A DNA stretch of 64,000 nt from Paraburkholderia acidisoli (GTDB lineage: Bacteria; Pseudomonadota; Gammaproteobacteria; Burkholderiales; Burkholderiaceae): the NCBI RefSeq assembly GCF_009789675.1, contig NZ_CP046913.1:1736001-1800000 (forward strand). The letters are read 5' to 3'. The position numbers were made by a program, and so were the translations under genes. The notes under the pieces were generated by a model, which saw nothing but the letters and a program-made list of their open reading frames with translations, did not search any database and had not been told where the DNA came from. Of the stretch, positions 8,460 to 17,198 are shown in pieces. Numbering within the stretch: position 1 is the stretch's first letter; the number at the start of each line of letters is the position of its first letter.

Positions 8460-10151
8460 ATGAACGATACGCCATCGCGGCTACCGCTCACCCGCAGCGC
8501 CATCCTGCTGCTGATCCTCGCGCTCGCCGTGATCTGGTTCCTGCCGCTCGGCTGGCGCCATCTGCTGCCGAGCGACGAAGGCCGTTACGCCGAAATGGCG
8601 CGCGAGATGCTCGCAACCGGCGACTGGATCACGCCGCGCTACAACGGCTACAAGTATTTCGAGAAGCCGCCGCTGCAAACCTGGATGAACGCGCTCACCT
8701 TCGCGGCGTTCGGTCTCGGCGAATGGCAGGCGCGGCTCTACACGGCGCTCACGGGCTTCGCGGGCGTGCTGCTGATCGGTTTCACGGGCGCGCGCGTGTT
8801 CAATGCCGCCACAGGCCTGTTCGCGGCGGTCGTGCTCGCCTGCGCGCCGTACTGGAACCTGATGGGCCACTTCAACACGCTCGACATGGGCCTGTCGTTC
8901 TGGATGGAGCTGACGCTCTGCGCGCTGCTGCTCGCGCAGCGCCCCAATCTGCCGAAGAACCACGTGCGGCTGTGGATGTGGGTCTGCTGGGGCGCGATGG
9001 CGCTCGCCGTGCTCTCGAAAGGTCTGATCGGCCTGATCCTGCCGGGCGCCGTGCTGGTGCTCTACACCTTCGTCGCGCGCGACTGGGCGCTCTGGAAGCG
9101 CCTCTACCTCGTGAGCGGCCTGATCGTGTTTTTCGCGATCGTCGCGCCGTGGTTCGCGCTGGTCCAGGACCGCAACCCCGAGTTCTTCAACTTCTTCTTC
9201 ATCGTCCAGCAGTTCCAGCGCTACCTCACGCCCGCGCAGAATCGCCCCGGCGCGTTCTGGTATTTCGTGCCGGTGATGCTGGTCGGCTTCCTGCCGTGGC
9301 TTTCGGTGAGCGTGCAGAGCGTGCGTCACGCGTGGCGCACGCCGCGCCAGCCCAACGGTTTCGCGCCCGTCACGCTGATGCTGGTCTGGACGGCGTTCAT
9401 CTTCCTGTTCTTCAGCGCCTCGCACTCGAAGCTGATCTCGTACACGCTGCCGATCGCCCCGCCCATCGCCCTCGTGATCGCCATGTATCTGCCGCTCATG
9501 ACGCGCGCGCAGTGGAACCGGCATTTGATCGGCTACGCGCTGGTCGCGGTCGCGGTCATGGCCGGCTCGTTCGTGCTGCTGCACAAGGGCGACGCGCGCA
9601 ACCCGAACGCGCTGTACCGCGAGTTCCAGGTGTGGGTGTTCGCCGCGGGCGCGGTCGGTTTCGTCGGCACGATGACCGGTTTGCGGCTGAATCGCGCGAA
9701 ACGCACGCCCGACACCGGCGCGCGCGCGCCCGCAATCGCGCTCGGCACGGCGTGGCTGCTGCTCGCGACGGTCGCGGGCACGGGCCACGACGTGTTCGGC
9801 ACGCTCAGCTCGGGCGCGCCGCTCGCGCCGGCCGTGCGCGCCGCCATCGCCAGATTGCCCGCCGATACGCCGTTCTACTCGGTCGGCGTGCTCGATCACA
9901 CGATGCCGTTCTACGTGCGCCACACCATGACGATGGTCGAAGTCACCGATGAACTCGCCTTCGGCATTCAGGAAGAGCCGAACAAATGGGTGCCGACCAT
10001 CGCCGACTTCGTGACGCGCTGGAAAACCGACCGTGACGCGCTCGCGCTGATGCCGGTCTCGCGCTACGACGAATTCGTCGCGCAAGGCCTGCCAATGCAG
10101 GTGATCGCGCGCGATTCGCGGCGCGTGGTGGTCGAAAAGCCGCAGCCGTAA
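8460..10151 (+). CDS. arnT: Undecaprenyl-phosphate L-Ara4N transferase ArnT
   Basis: A 563-residue multi-pass inner-membrane glycosyltransferase (PMT/ArnT family). It moves 4-amino-4-deoxy-L-arabinose from undecaprenyl phosphate to lipid A on the periplasmic face, which lowers negative charge and gives polymyxin resistance. The first transmembrane segment (about residues 12-30) is followed by the family loop LPSDEGRYAEMAREMLATGDW and RYNGYKYFEKPPLQTW, with acidic residues near the lipid carrier site. About twelve hydrophobic segments follow, then a soluble C-terminal domain. It is the first gene of the arn cluster. Confidence 0.92.
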   Translation: MNDTPSRLPLTRSAILLLILALAVIWFLPLGWRHLLPSDEGRYAEMAREMLATGDWITPRYNGYKYFEKPPLQTWMNALTFAAFGLGEWQARLYTALTGFAGVLLIGFTGARVFNAATGLFAAVVLACAPYWNLMGHFNTLDMGLSFWMELTLCALLLAQRPNLPKNHVRLWMWVCWGAMALAVLSKGLIGLILPGAVLVLYTFVARDWALWKRLYLVSGLIVFFAIVAPWFALVQDRNPEFFNFFFIVQQFQRYLTPAQNRPGAFWYFVPVMLVGFLPWLSVSVQSVRHAWRTPRQPNGFAPVTLMLVWTAFIFLFFSASHSKLISYTLPIAPPIALVIAMYLPLMTRAQWNRHLIGYALVAVAVMAGSFVLLHKGDARNPNALYREFQVWVFAAGAVGFVGTMTGLRLNRAKRTPDTGARAPAIALGTAWLLLATVAGTGHDVFGTLSSGAPLAPAVRAAIARLPADTPFYSVGVLDHTMPFYVRHTMTMVEVTDELAFGIQEEPNKWVPTIADFVTRWKTDRDALALMPVSRYDEFVAQGLPMQVIARDSRRVVVEKPQP

Positions 10152-10301
10152 GCGCGGCGCCCGCAACCTTCACGCGGCCTGCGCCTTCCAGAATCGGGGC
10201 GGCAGGCCGCGGGTGCGCGATAATCACGCCCGTTCGCGCCGCCCGGCGGCGTGCAGTCGGGCGATTCGCCCCCATATCCGAAAAATTCGACCGATTTCCA
10301 G

Positions 10302-10673
10302 ATGAATCCGATTTCCCTGATCTGCATCCTGGCGGGCGTCGGCCTGAACGCCTGCGCGCAACTGTTGCTCAAAGCCGGTGTCAATGCCGTTGGACACTTC
10401 GAATTCACCCGTGCGAACATCGTGCCCATCGGCTGGAAGCTCGCGACGCAACTGCCCATCATCGGCGGCCTCGGCTGCTACGTGGTGAGCGTGGCGGTCT
10501 GGGTCGTCGGCCTGTCGCGCGTGGACGTCTCGATCGCCTACCCGATGCTTTCGCTCGGCTACGTGGTCAACGCGATCGCCGCGTGGTACCTGTTCGGCGA
10601 AGTGCTGAGCCTGCAACGGCTGGTCGGTATCGGCATCATCCTGATCGGCGTCGTCGTTCTCGCGCGCAGCTAG
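10302..10673 (+). CDS. Small EamA/SMR-type membrane protein, ArnE-like flippase subunit
   Basis: A 123-residue protein with four hydrophobic helices, the size of ArnE/ArnF and of small multidrug resistance proteins. The start MNPISLICILAGVGLNACAQLLLKAG and the VGLSRVDVSIAYPMLSLGYV stretch match the SMR/EamA fold. Its position between arnT and arnB suggests that it flips undecaprenyl-phosphate-L-Ara4N across the inner membrane. Enterobacteria use an ArnE-ArnF pair, and only one subunit is seen here. It lies 150 bp after arnT and may have its own promoter. Confidence 0.8.
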   Translation: MNPISLICILAGVGLNACAQLLLKAGVNAVGHFEFTRANIVPIGWKLATQLPIIGGLGCYVVSVAVWVVGLSRVDVSIAYPMLSLGYVVNAIAAWYLFGEVLSLQRLVGIGIILIGVVVLARS

Positions 10674-10791
10674 TTGCCGCGGCCGCCGCAGTGCAATCCC
10701 TGCGGCGCCGTTCGTTTCGAAACCTGTCGCGAGGCGCGCCGCACGCCCTTGCGACCGGCCCCTCTCTTCACGAGCCAAGAGTCAAGCCCTC

Positions 10792-11946
10792 ATGACCCAG
10801 TCAGCATCCGTTCCGTTTTTGCCGTTCGTGCGCCCCGAGATCGACGAAGAAACCATCCAGGGCGTCGTCGACGTGCTGCGCTCGGGCTGGATCACGACCG
10901 GCCCGCAGAACCAGGCGTTCGAGGCGGCGCTCTCCGCGTACTGCGGCGGCCGGCCCGTGCGCACCTTCAACTCGGGTACGGCGACGCTCGAAATCGGCCT
11001 GCGCCTCGCGGGCGTCAGTCCCGGCGACGAAGTCATCACCACGCCGGCCTCGTGGGTCTCCACCAGCAACGTGATTTACGAAGTGGGCGCGACGCCGGTG
11101 TTCGCCGACATCGACCCGGTCACGCGCAACATCGACCTCGACAAGCTCGAAGCCGCCATCACGCCGAAAACCAAGGCCATCATTCCCGTGTTCCTCGCGG
11201 GCCTGCCCGTCGACATGGACCGGCTCTATGCGATCGCCCGCCAGCACAAGCTGCGCGTGGTCGAAGACGCCGCGCAGGCGTTCGGCGCGAGCTGGAACGG
11301 CAAGCGCATCGGCGCGATCGGCGACATCGTCTCGTTCAGCTTCCACGCCAACAAGAATCTCACGTCGATCGAAGGCGGCGCGCTCGTCCTCAACGACGAA
11401 GCCGAAGCCGTGCTGGCGCAGAAGTACCGCCTCCAGGGCATCACGCGCACCGGCATCGACGGCATGGACTGCGACGTGCTCGGCGGCAAGTACAATCTGA
11501 CGGATGTGGCGGCGCGCGTCGGCCTCGGCCAGCTCAAGCACATCGAGCGTTTCACGGCCCAGCGCCGCGCGCTCGCCCGCCGCTACTTCGCGCAGTTCGA
11601 GGGCGGCGCGGCGGTGAAGCTCGGCATGGGCCTGCCGGTCGCCGACTTCGATAACTGCAACTGGCACATGTTCCAGATCACGCTGCCGCTCGAGCAACTC
11701 TCGATCGACCGCGCGGGCTTCATGGAGCAACTGAAGGAACGCGGCATTGGCTCGGGCGTGCACTACCCGGCCATTCACCTCTTCACGCTGTATCGCGAGC
11801 GCGGTTTCAAGGCGGGCATGTTCCCGCTGGCCGAACGCCTCGGCAAGACCACGGTCACGCTGCCGCTCTTCACGCAGATGACCGACGCCGACGTCGAGCG
11901 CGTGTGCGACGCCGTGAACGAGATTTGCGCGCAGTACGCGAAGTAA
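10792..11946 (+). CDS. arnB: UDP-4-amino-4-deoxy-L-arabinose aminotransferase ArnB
   Basis: A 384-residue DegT/DnrJ/EryC1-type PLP aminotransferase that converts UDP-4-keto-pentose to UDP-L-Ara4N with glutamate as donor. Visible motifs are FNSGTATLEIGL near residue 60, VVEDAAQAFGASW with the PLP-contacting Asp, and the PLP-lysine segment VSFSFHANKNLTSIEGG. It has the usual family length. The gene belongs to the arn cluster and lies about 100 bp before arnC. Confidence 0.94.
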   Translation: MTQSASVPFLPFVRPEIDEETIQGVVDVLRSGWITTGPQNQAFEAALSAYCGGRPVRTFNSGTATLEIGLRLAGVSPGDEVITTPASWVSTSNVIYEVGATPVFADIDPVTRNIDLDKLEAAITPKTKAIIPVFLAGLPVDMDRLYAIARQHKLRVVEDAAQAFGASWNGKRIGAIGDIVSFSFHANKNLTSIEGGALVLNDEAEAVLAQKYRLQGITRTGIDGMDCDVLGGKYNLTDVAARVGLGQLKHIERFTAQRRALARRYFAQFEGGAAVKLGMGLPVADFDNCNWHMFQITLPLEQLSIDRAGFMEQLKERGIGSGVHYPAIHLFTLYRERGFKAGMFPLAERLGKTTVTLPLFTQMTDADVERVCDAVNEICAQYAK

Positions 11947-12048
11947 GCACGAAGTCAGCAGAAGCAGCGCGGCACACTGCCTTCGGGCATGGGACCGGAG
12001 CCCGGCCTTCACTCCGGTCAACCCTTTTTTGATGGAATAGACGCACAC

Positions 12049-13236
12049 ATGAGTCAAACGGAACAACGCACCTTGACCCCGGATGCACCGGAAGTCTCGG
12101 TCATCATTCCGGTCTACAACGAGGAAGCCGGTCTGAAGGCATTGTTCGATCGCCTGTATCCGGCGCTCGACAAACTCGGCGCCGCCTACGAAGTCATCTT
12201 CATCAACGACGGCAGCCGCGACCGCTCCGCCGCGATGCTCGCCGAGCAGTTCCGCGCGCGGCCCGACACCACACGCGCCATTCTGCTCAACGGCAACTAC
12301 GGCCAGCACATGGCGATTCTCGCGGGCTTCGAACAGGCGCGCGGCGAGATCATCATCACGCTCGACGCCGACCTGCAGAATCCGCCCGAGGAAATCGGCA
12401 AGCTCGTGGAGAAGATGCGCGAAGGCTACGACTACGTCGGCACGATTCGCATGCAGCGTCAGGACAGCCTGTTCCGCCGCAAGGCGTCGCTGGCGATGAA
12501 CCGTCTGCGCGAGCGCATCACGCGCATCAAGATGACGGACCAGGGCTGCATGCTGCGCGCGTACAGCCGTCATATCGTCGATACGATCAATCGCTGCGGC
12601 GAAATCAACACGTTCATCCCGGCGCTCGCCTACACGTTCGCGCAAAATCCGGTCGAAGTGGATGTCGCGCACGAAGAGCGCTTCGCGGGCGAATCGAAGT
12701 ACTCGCTCTACAGCCTGATCCGCCTGAACTTCGACCTCGTGACGGGCTTCTCCGTCGTGCCGCTGCAATGGCTCTCGTTCATCGGCGTGATTCTCTCGCT
12801 GGGCTCGGCGGGTCTGTTCCTGCTGCTGCTGATCCGCCGCTTCGTGCTGGGCGCCGAAGTTCAGGGTGTATTCACGCTGTTCGCCATCACGTTCTTCATG
12901 CTGGGCGTGATCATCTTCGCGCTCGGCCTGCTCGGCGAGTACATCGGCCGGATTTATCAGCAGGTGCGCGCACGCCCGCGTTATCTCGTGCAAACGATCC
13001 TCGAGGAACGCAACGGCCGCGCCGTGGTCGACACGCCGCGCCAGGACGTGGTGCAGGCTGCCGCGTTCGCGCAGGCCACGCAGGCCGCGGTGCAAAGCGC
13101 GCAGACCTCGCTGCAAAATCCGGCATCGAATCCGGTATCAAGCCCGGTATCGAGCCCGGCGTCCGGGGCGATCACGAACGCCACGCAGGACGCGGCGCAA
13201 GGCACCACGCCCGCCGACGAAGGAGCGAGCTCATGA
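12049..13236 (+). CDS. arnC: Undecaprenyl-phosphate L-Ara4FN transferase ArnC
   Basis: A 395-residue GT2 glycosyltransferase that transfers formylated L-Ara4N from UDP to undecaprenyl phosphate. The N-terminal domain has VSVIIPVYNEEAGLKALF, the DxD-type TLDADLQNPPEE, and two C-terminal transmembrane helices (about residues 235-300). Compared with the family length of about 320-330, it carries an extra Ala/Gln/Ser/Pro-rich tail of about 65 residues containing repeated NPVSSPVSSPAS-like units, probably disordered. I start at Met 12049 rather than the open frame above it. Its TGA overlaps the next ATG (ATGA). Confidence 0.92.
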   Translation: MSQTEQRTLTPDAPEVSVIIPVYNEEAGLKALFDRLYPALDKLGAAYEVIFINDGSRDRSAAMLAEQFRARPDTTRAILLNGNYGQHMAILAGFEQARGEIIITLDADLQNPPEEIGKLVEKMREGYDYVGTIRMQRQDSLFRRKASLAMNRLRERITRIKMTDQGCMLRAYSRHIVDTINRCGEINTFIPALAYTFAQNPVEVDVAHEERFAGESKYSLYSLIRLNFDLVTGFSVVPLQWLSFIGVILSLGSAGLFLLLLIRRFVLGAEVQGVFTLFAITFFMLGVIIFALGLLGEYIGRIYQQVRARPRYLVQTILEERNGRAVVDTPRQDVVQAAAFAQATQAAVQSAQTSLQNPASNPVSSPVSSPASGAITNATQDAAQGTTPADEGASS

Positions 13237-14189
13237 AGCCGCGCGCCGTTGTCTTCGCGTATCACAACGTCGGCGTGCGCGGCCTGCAGGTGTTGCTCGC
13301 ACGCGGCGTGGACGTCGCGCTGGTCGTGACGCATGAAGACAGCCCAACCGAGAACATCTGGTTCGGCAGCGTGAAGAGCGTGGCCGAGGAACACGGCATC
13401 GAGGTCGTCACGCCCGCGGACCCGAAGAGCGCGGAACTGCGTGCCGCCGTGAGCGCGGCGCAGCCCGATTTCATCTTCTCGTTCTACTACCGGCACATGC
13501 TACCCGTGGACCTGCTCGCGCTCGCCGCGCGCGGCGCGTACAACATGCACGGCTCGCTGCTGCCGAAGTATCGCGGCCGCGTGCCCACGAACTGGGCCGT
13601 GCTGCACGGCGAAACGGAAACCGGCGCGACGCTGCACGAAATGGCCGCCAAGCCCGACGCCGGCGCGATCCTCGCGCAAACGCCCGTGCCCATCCTGCCC
13701 GACGACACCGCCGCGCAGGTCTTCGACAAGACCACGGTGGCCGCCGAGCAAACGCTCTGGCGCGTGCTCCCCGCGCTGCTCGCGGGCGAGGCGCCGCATC
13801 TGCCGAACGACCTGACAAAGGGCAGCTACTACGGCGGCCGCAAGCCCGAAGACGGCCGCGTCGATTTCACGCAGAGCGCGCAGCAGGTCTACAACCTCGT
13901 GCGCGCGGTCGCGCCGCCCTATCCCGGCGCGTTTACGGACCTCCACGGCGAGCGTTTCGTGATCGCGCGCGCGCGCCTCGTGCGTCCCGGCACGCAAGAT
14001 GCAGAAAGGGTTCGCGCCCTCGGCGCATTGCCCCCCGGACTCCACGTAAGCGATAATGCGCTTTTCGCCCTTTGCGGCGACGGCCGCGCCATCGCGATCC
14101 ACGAGCTGCGGCATCAACGAGACGGTCAAGACACCGTCGTCACGCCGGCCGCATTCTCCGACCTCATTTCATCTGTCCCTCGTCCATGA
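13233..14189 (+). CDS. UDP-L-Ara4N formyltransferase (ArnA N-terminal activity as a separate protein)
   Basis: A 318-residue 10-formyltetrahydrofolate-dependent formyltransferase matching the N-terminal half of enterobacterial ArnA. Key blocks are [10 protein letters not shown], the catalytic [21 protein letters not shown] (Asn and His of the NxHxxxxP-type site), and TGATLHEM. The conserved Asp lies in [15 protein letters not shown]. An AAGGAG ribosome site precedes the ATG inside arnC, and both ends overlap neighbours by ATGA, implying translational coupling with arnC and the decarboxylase gene. Confidence 0.93.
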   Translation: MKPRAVVFAYHNVGVRGLQVLLARGVDVALVVTHEDSPTENIWFGSVKSVAEEHGIEVVTPADPKSAELRAAVSAAQPDFIFSFYYRHMLPVDLLALAARGAYNMHGSLLPKYRGRVPTNWAVLHGETETGATLHEMAAKPDAGAILAQTPVPILPDDTAAQVFDKTTVAAEQTLWRVLPALLAGEAPHLPNDLTKGSYYGGRKPEDGRVDFTQSAQQVYNLVRAVAPPYPGAFTDLHGERFVIARARLVRPGTQDAERVRALGALPPGLHVSDNALFALCGDGRAIAIHELRHQRDGQDTVVTPAAFSDLISSVPRP

Positions 14190-15235
14190 AAAAAGTTCTG
14201 ATCCTGGGTGTCAATGGCTTTATCGGCCATCACCTCTCCAAGCGCATCCTCGAGACCACGAACTGGGAAGTGTTCGGCATGGACATGCAGACGGACCGCC
14301 TCGGCGACCTCGTCAAGCATGAGCGGATGCACTTCTTCGAAGGCGACATCACGATCAACAAGGAGTGGGTCGAGTACCACGTCAAGAAGTGCGACGTGAT
14401 CCTGCCGCTGGTCGCGATCGCCACGCCCGCCACCTACGTGCAGCAGCCGCTGCGCGTGTTCGAACTCGACTTCGAGGCGAACCTGCCGATCGTGCGTTCG
14501 GCGGTCAAGTACCGCAAGCACCTCGTCTTCCCGTCCACGTCCGAGGTTTATGGCATGTGCTCGGACGAGCAGTTCGACCCGGACGCGTCCGCCCTCACCT
14601 ACGGCCCGATCAACAAGCCGCGCTGGATCTACGCGTGCTCGAAGCAGCTCATGGACCGCGTGATCTGGGGCTACGGCATGGAAGGCCTGAACTTCACGCT
14701 GTTCCGTCCGTTCAACTGGATCGGCCCGGGCCTCGACTCGATCTACACGCCGAAGGAAGGTTCGTCGCGCGTGGTCACGCAGTTCCTCGGCCACATCGTG
14801 CGCGGCGAAAACATCAGCCTCGTGGATGGCGGCGCGCAAAAGCGTGCGTTCACCGACATCGACGACGGCATCGAAGCGCTGATGAAGATCATCGACAACA
14901 AGGACGGCGTCGCCTCGGGCAAGATCTACAACATCGGCAACCCGACCAACAACTTCTCGGTGCGCGAACTCGCGCACAAGATGCTGGCGCTCGCCGCCGA
15001 ATTCCCGGAATACGCGGAAATGGCGAAGAAGGTGCAGCTCGTGGAAACGTCGTCGGGCGCGTACTACGGCGCGGGCTACCAGGACGTGCAGAACCGCGTG
15101 CCGAAGATCGACAACACGAAGCAGGAACTCGACTGGGCGCCGAAGTCGACCTTCGACGAAGCGCTGCGCAAGATCTTCGAAGCGTACCGCGGCCACGTGG
15201 CCGAAGCACGCGCGCTGGTCGAACAGCAAGCGTAA
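14186..15235 (+). CDS. UDP-glucuronate oxidative decarboxylase (ArnA C-terminal activity as a separate protein)
   Basis: A 349-residue extended SDR matching the C-terminal half of ArnA, which oxidises UDP-glucuronate to UDP-4-keto-pentose. The NAD motif [10 protein letters not shown] is at residues 8-17, PSTSEVYGM holds the Ser/Thr, and [11 protein letters not shown] holds the Tyr-x3-Lys catalytic pair; [11 protein letters not shown] follows. Its ATG overlaps the formyltransferase stop. In enterobacteria both activities are in one 660-residue protein; here they are two coupled genes. Confidence 0.93.
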   Translation: MKKVLILGVNGFIGHHLSKRILETTNWEVFGMDMQTDRLGDLVKHERMHFFEGDITINKEWVEYHVKKCDVILPLVAIATPATYVQQPLRVFELDFEANLPIVRSAVKYRKHLVFPSTSEVYGMCSDEQFDPDASALTYGPINKPRWIYACSKQLMDRVIWGYGMEGLNFTLFRPFNWIGPGLDSIYTPKEGSSRVVTQFLGHIVRGENISLVDGGAQKRAFTDIDDGIEALMKIIDNKDGVASGKIYNIGNPTNNFSVRELAHKMLALAAEFPEYAEMAKKVQLVETSSGAYYGAGYQDVQNRVPKIDNTKQELDWAPKSTFDEALRKIFEAYRGHVAEARALVEQQA

Positions 15236-15253
15236 CGCGAAGGACCTCGCCTC

Positions 15254-16150
15254 TTGGCTCGCATCGTCCTGAAAATCGACGTCGACACGCTGCGCGGCAC
15301 GCGCGAAGGCGTGCCGAACCTCGCGCGCATTTTCGACCGCTACAAGGCGCGCGCCACCTTTCTGTTCAGCCTCGGCCCGGACCACACGGGCTGGGCGCTG
15401 CGGCGCGTGTTCCGGCCGGGTTTCCTGCAGAAAGTGTCGCGTACGTCCGTGGTCGAGCATTACGGCGTGAAGCAGCTCATGTACGGCGTCCTGCTGCCGG
15501 GCCCCGACGTGGGCGTGCGCGCGGCGGCCGAAATGCGCGCGATCCACGAGGCCGGTTTCGAGTGCGGCATCCATACGTGGGACCACGTGTACTGGCAGGA
15601 CAACGTGCGCAACCGCGAACGCGACTGGACCGTGCGCGAGATGCAGAAGAGCCACGAGCGCTTCGCGCAGATCTTCGGCGCGCCGCCCGTCACGCATGGC
15701 GCGGCGGGCTGGCAGATGAACGAAGCGGCTTTCGAGCAGATCGACGCGTGGGGCATGCGGTACGCGTCCGACGGGCGCGGCCATTCGCCGTATCGTCCGG
15801 TCGTGAACGGGCGCACGCTCGATCACGTGCAAATGCCCACCACGCTGCCCACGCTCGACGAAGTGCTGGGCGTGGACGGCATCGACACGAATACCGTGGC
15901 CGCCTGGCTCCTCAAGCGCACGGAGAACAATCCGCACGATCAGGTCTTCACGCTCCACGCGGAACTCGAAGGCCAGAAGCTCGCGCCCGTGTTCGAGCAA
16001 CTGCTGGCGGGTTGGCAGGCGCAAGGCCACACGTTTGCCACGATGGGCGACTACCATGCGACGCTGGACCCGGCTTCGCTGCCATCGTACCCTGTCACCT
16101 GGGGCGAGATCGAAGGCCGTTCCGGCCAGCTGATCGTCCAGCCCGACTGA
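15254..16150 (+). CDS. arnD: 4-deoxy-4-formamido-L-arabinose-phosphoundecaprenol deformylase ArnD
   Basis: A 298-residue polysaccharide-deacetylase (NodB-fold) protein that removes the formyl group before flipping of undecaprenyl-P-L-Ara4N. The motifs are LKIDVDTLRGT with the catalytic Asp, GIHTWDHVYWQ with the metal His pair, and the late THGAAGWQ. The start is a TTG preceded by AAGGA, 18 bp after the decarboxylase gene. It is the last gene of the arn cluster. Confidence 0.93.
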   Translation: MARIVLKIDVDTLRGTREGVPNLARIFDRYKARATFLFSLGPDHTGWALRRVFRPGFLQKVSRTSVVEHYGVKQLMYGVLLPGPDVGVRAAAEMRAIHEAGFECGIHTWDHVYWQDNVRNRERDWTVREMQKSHERFAQIFGAPPVTHGAAGWQMNEAAFEQIDAWGMRYASDGRGHSPYRPVVNGRTLDHVQMPTTLPTLDEVLGVDGIDTNTVAAWLLKRTENNPHDQVFTLHAELEGQKLAPVFEQLLAGWQAQGHTFATMGDYHATLDPASLPSYPVTWGEIEGRSGQLIVQPD

Positions 16151-16175
16151 ACCCGCCGCCGGCGCCTCGCGCCCT

Positions 16176-16213
16176 GCTGGATCGAAGCGGCCACCGGCCC
16201 CGATCGATCCAGC
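16176..16213 (+). terminator. Hairpin after arnD
   Basis: Perfect 10-bp arms (16176-16185 and 16204-16213) with an internal GGCC/GGCC pairing lie 25 bp after the arnD stop. There is no T-run, so this is a terminator-like or stabilising hairpin at the end of the arn transcript. Confidence 0.35.
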
Positions 16214-16339
16214 CATTGCGCGCGACGCGCCGTCCCGGCAACATGGCAACGCTGCGCCGCCCTGGAACCATCGCGGCAACTCCGTCGACACCACGGAGCG
16301 CGCGGCGGCATCGCCAGCCAATAACAAAGGGAGAGCCAC

Positions 16340-16810
16340 GTGCCTGACGTGACCATCGCAGTCGATCAACCCGTTCCCGATTTCACCGCGCCCGCCACCG
16401 GCGGCGACTTCACGCTTTCGAGCCTCAAGGGCACCAAGGTCGTGCTGTACTTCTATCCGAAGGACAACACGCCGGGCTGCACGCGCGAAGGCATGGAATT
16501 CCGCGACCTGTTTCCGAAGTTCAAGAAGGCCGGCGCCACCATCGTGGGCGTCTCGCGGGACAGCGTGCGCTCGCACGACAACTTCAAGGCCAAGCTCGAA
16601 TTGCCGTTTACCTTGGTATCGGATGGCGACGAAGCGTTGTGCGCGCTCTTCGGCGTCATCAAAATGAAGAAAATGTATGGCAAAGAAGTAAGGGGAATCG
16701 AACGCTCCACCTTCCTCATCGACGCGAATGGCGTACTGCGCCAGGAGTGGCGAGGCCTCAAGGTTCCGGGCCATGTCGAGGAAGTTCTGGAGGCTGTACA
16801 AGCGCTTTGA
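16340..16810 (+). CDS. bcp: Thioredoxin-dependent peroxiredoxin, Bcp/PrxQ type
   Basis: A 156-residue peroxiredoxin that reduces hydroperoxides in the cytoplasm. The peroxidatic Cys is C47 in DNTPGCTREG. The resolving Cys found five residues later in E. coli Bcp is absent (Met there); C101 in DEALCALFGV is the only other Cys and could resolve it, as in other PrxQ subtypes. The start is a GTG with a strong AAGGGAGA ribosome site. It stands 190 bp after arnD and is probably a separate transcript. Confidence 0.92.
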   Translation: MPDVTIAVDQPVPDFTAPATGGDFTLSSLKGTKVVLYFYPKDNTPGCTREGMEFRDLFPKFKKAGATIVGVSRDSVRSHDNFKAKLELPFTLVSDGDEALCALFGVIKMKKMYGKEVRGIERSTFLIDANGVLRQEWRGLKVPGHVEEVLEAVQAL

Positions 16811-17198
16811 GGAGCGTTATATTGGGCTGCAATGAGTGCCTGTCCAACCATTTTTTCGTCGCGTTGCGGCGGTATCGCTGCCGGTCACTGGCTGACCGGT
16901 CGGGCGTATCCGGGGCAACGGGCCATCAGCGAAGTGAAGCCGCTTGCCTCGTCAGCCGGGGCGGCGGCTTTTTTGTTTGCGGTATCCCGTCCTCCCTCCG
17001 TCGCGCCGGCGTTGCGACCCGGCGCGCGCTCACGTCAAGGAGCCGATCGAAAACCAGGCGAACCGGCATTTTCTGAAACGAGCGCGCACCCAGCGCGGTA
17101 ACGGCGGGCGCCTTACCCGGCACCCGCTCCCACCGCCCGAAAGCGCACCTTACTGGGTTATCCCGCGACCACTCGACCCGATTTTTTCGAGGGACACC
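16811..17198. other. Gene-free 388-bp interval between bcp and the PhoH-type gene
   Basis: No protein gene is supported. A terminator-like hairpin with an interrupted loop (arms 16937-16943 and 16964-16970, followed by TTTT) lies about 130 nt after the bcp stop and would end the bcp transcript or a short RNA. The remaining 220 bp presumably carries the promoter of the downstream gene. Confidence 0.5.
16937..16974 (+). terminator. Candidate intrinsic terminator downstream of bcp
   Basis: AAGCCGC and GCGGCTT arms separated by 20 nt and followed directly by a T-run. The loop is longer than usual, so strength is uncertain. Confidence 0.45.

Noticed and set aside
14126..16801. 891-residue minus-strand open frame across the arn cluster and bcp
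   Set aside because: Antisense of three real genes with strong family motifs; composition is typical of a GC-rich shadow frame.
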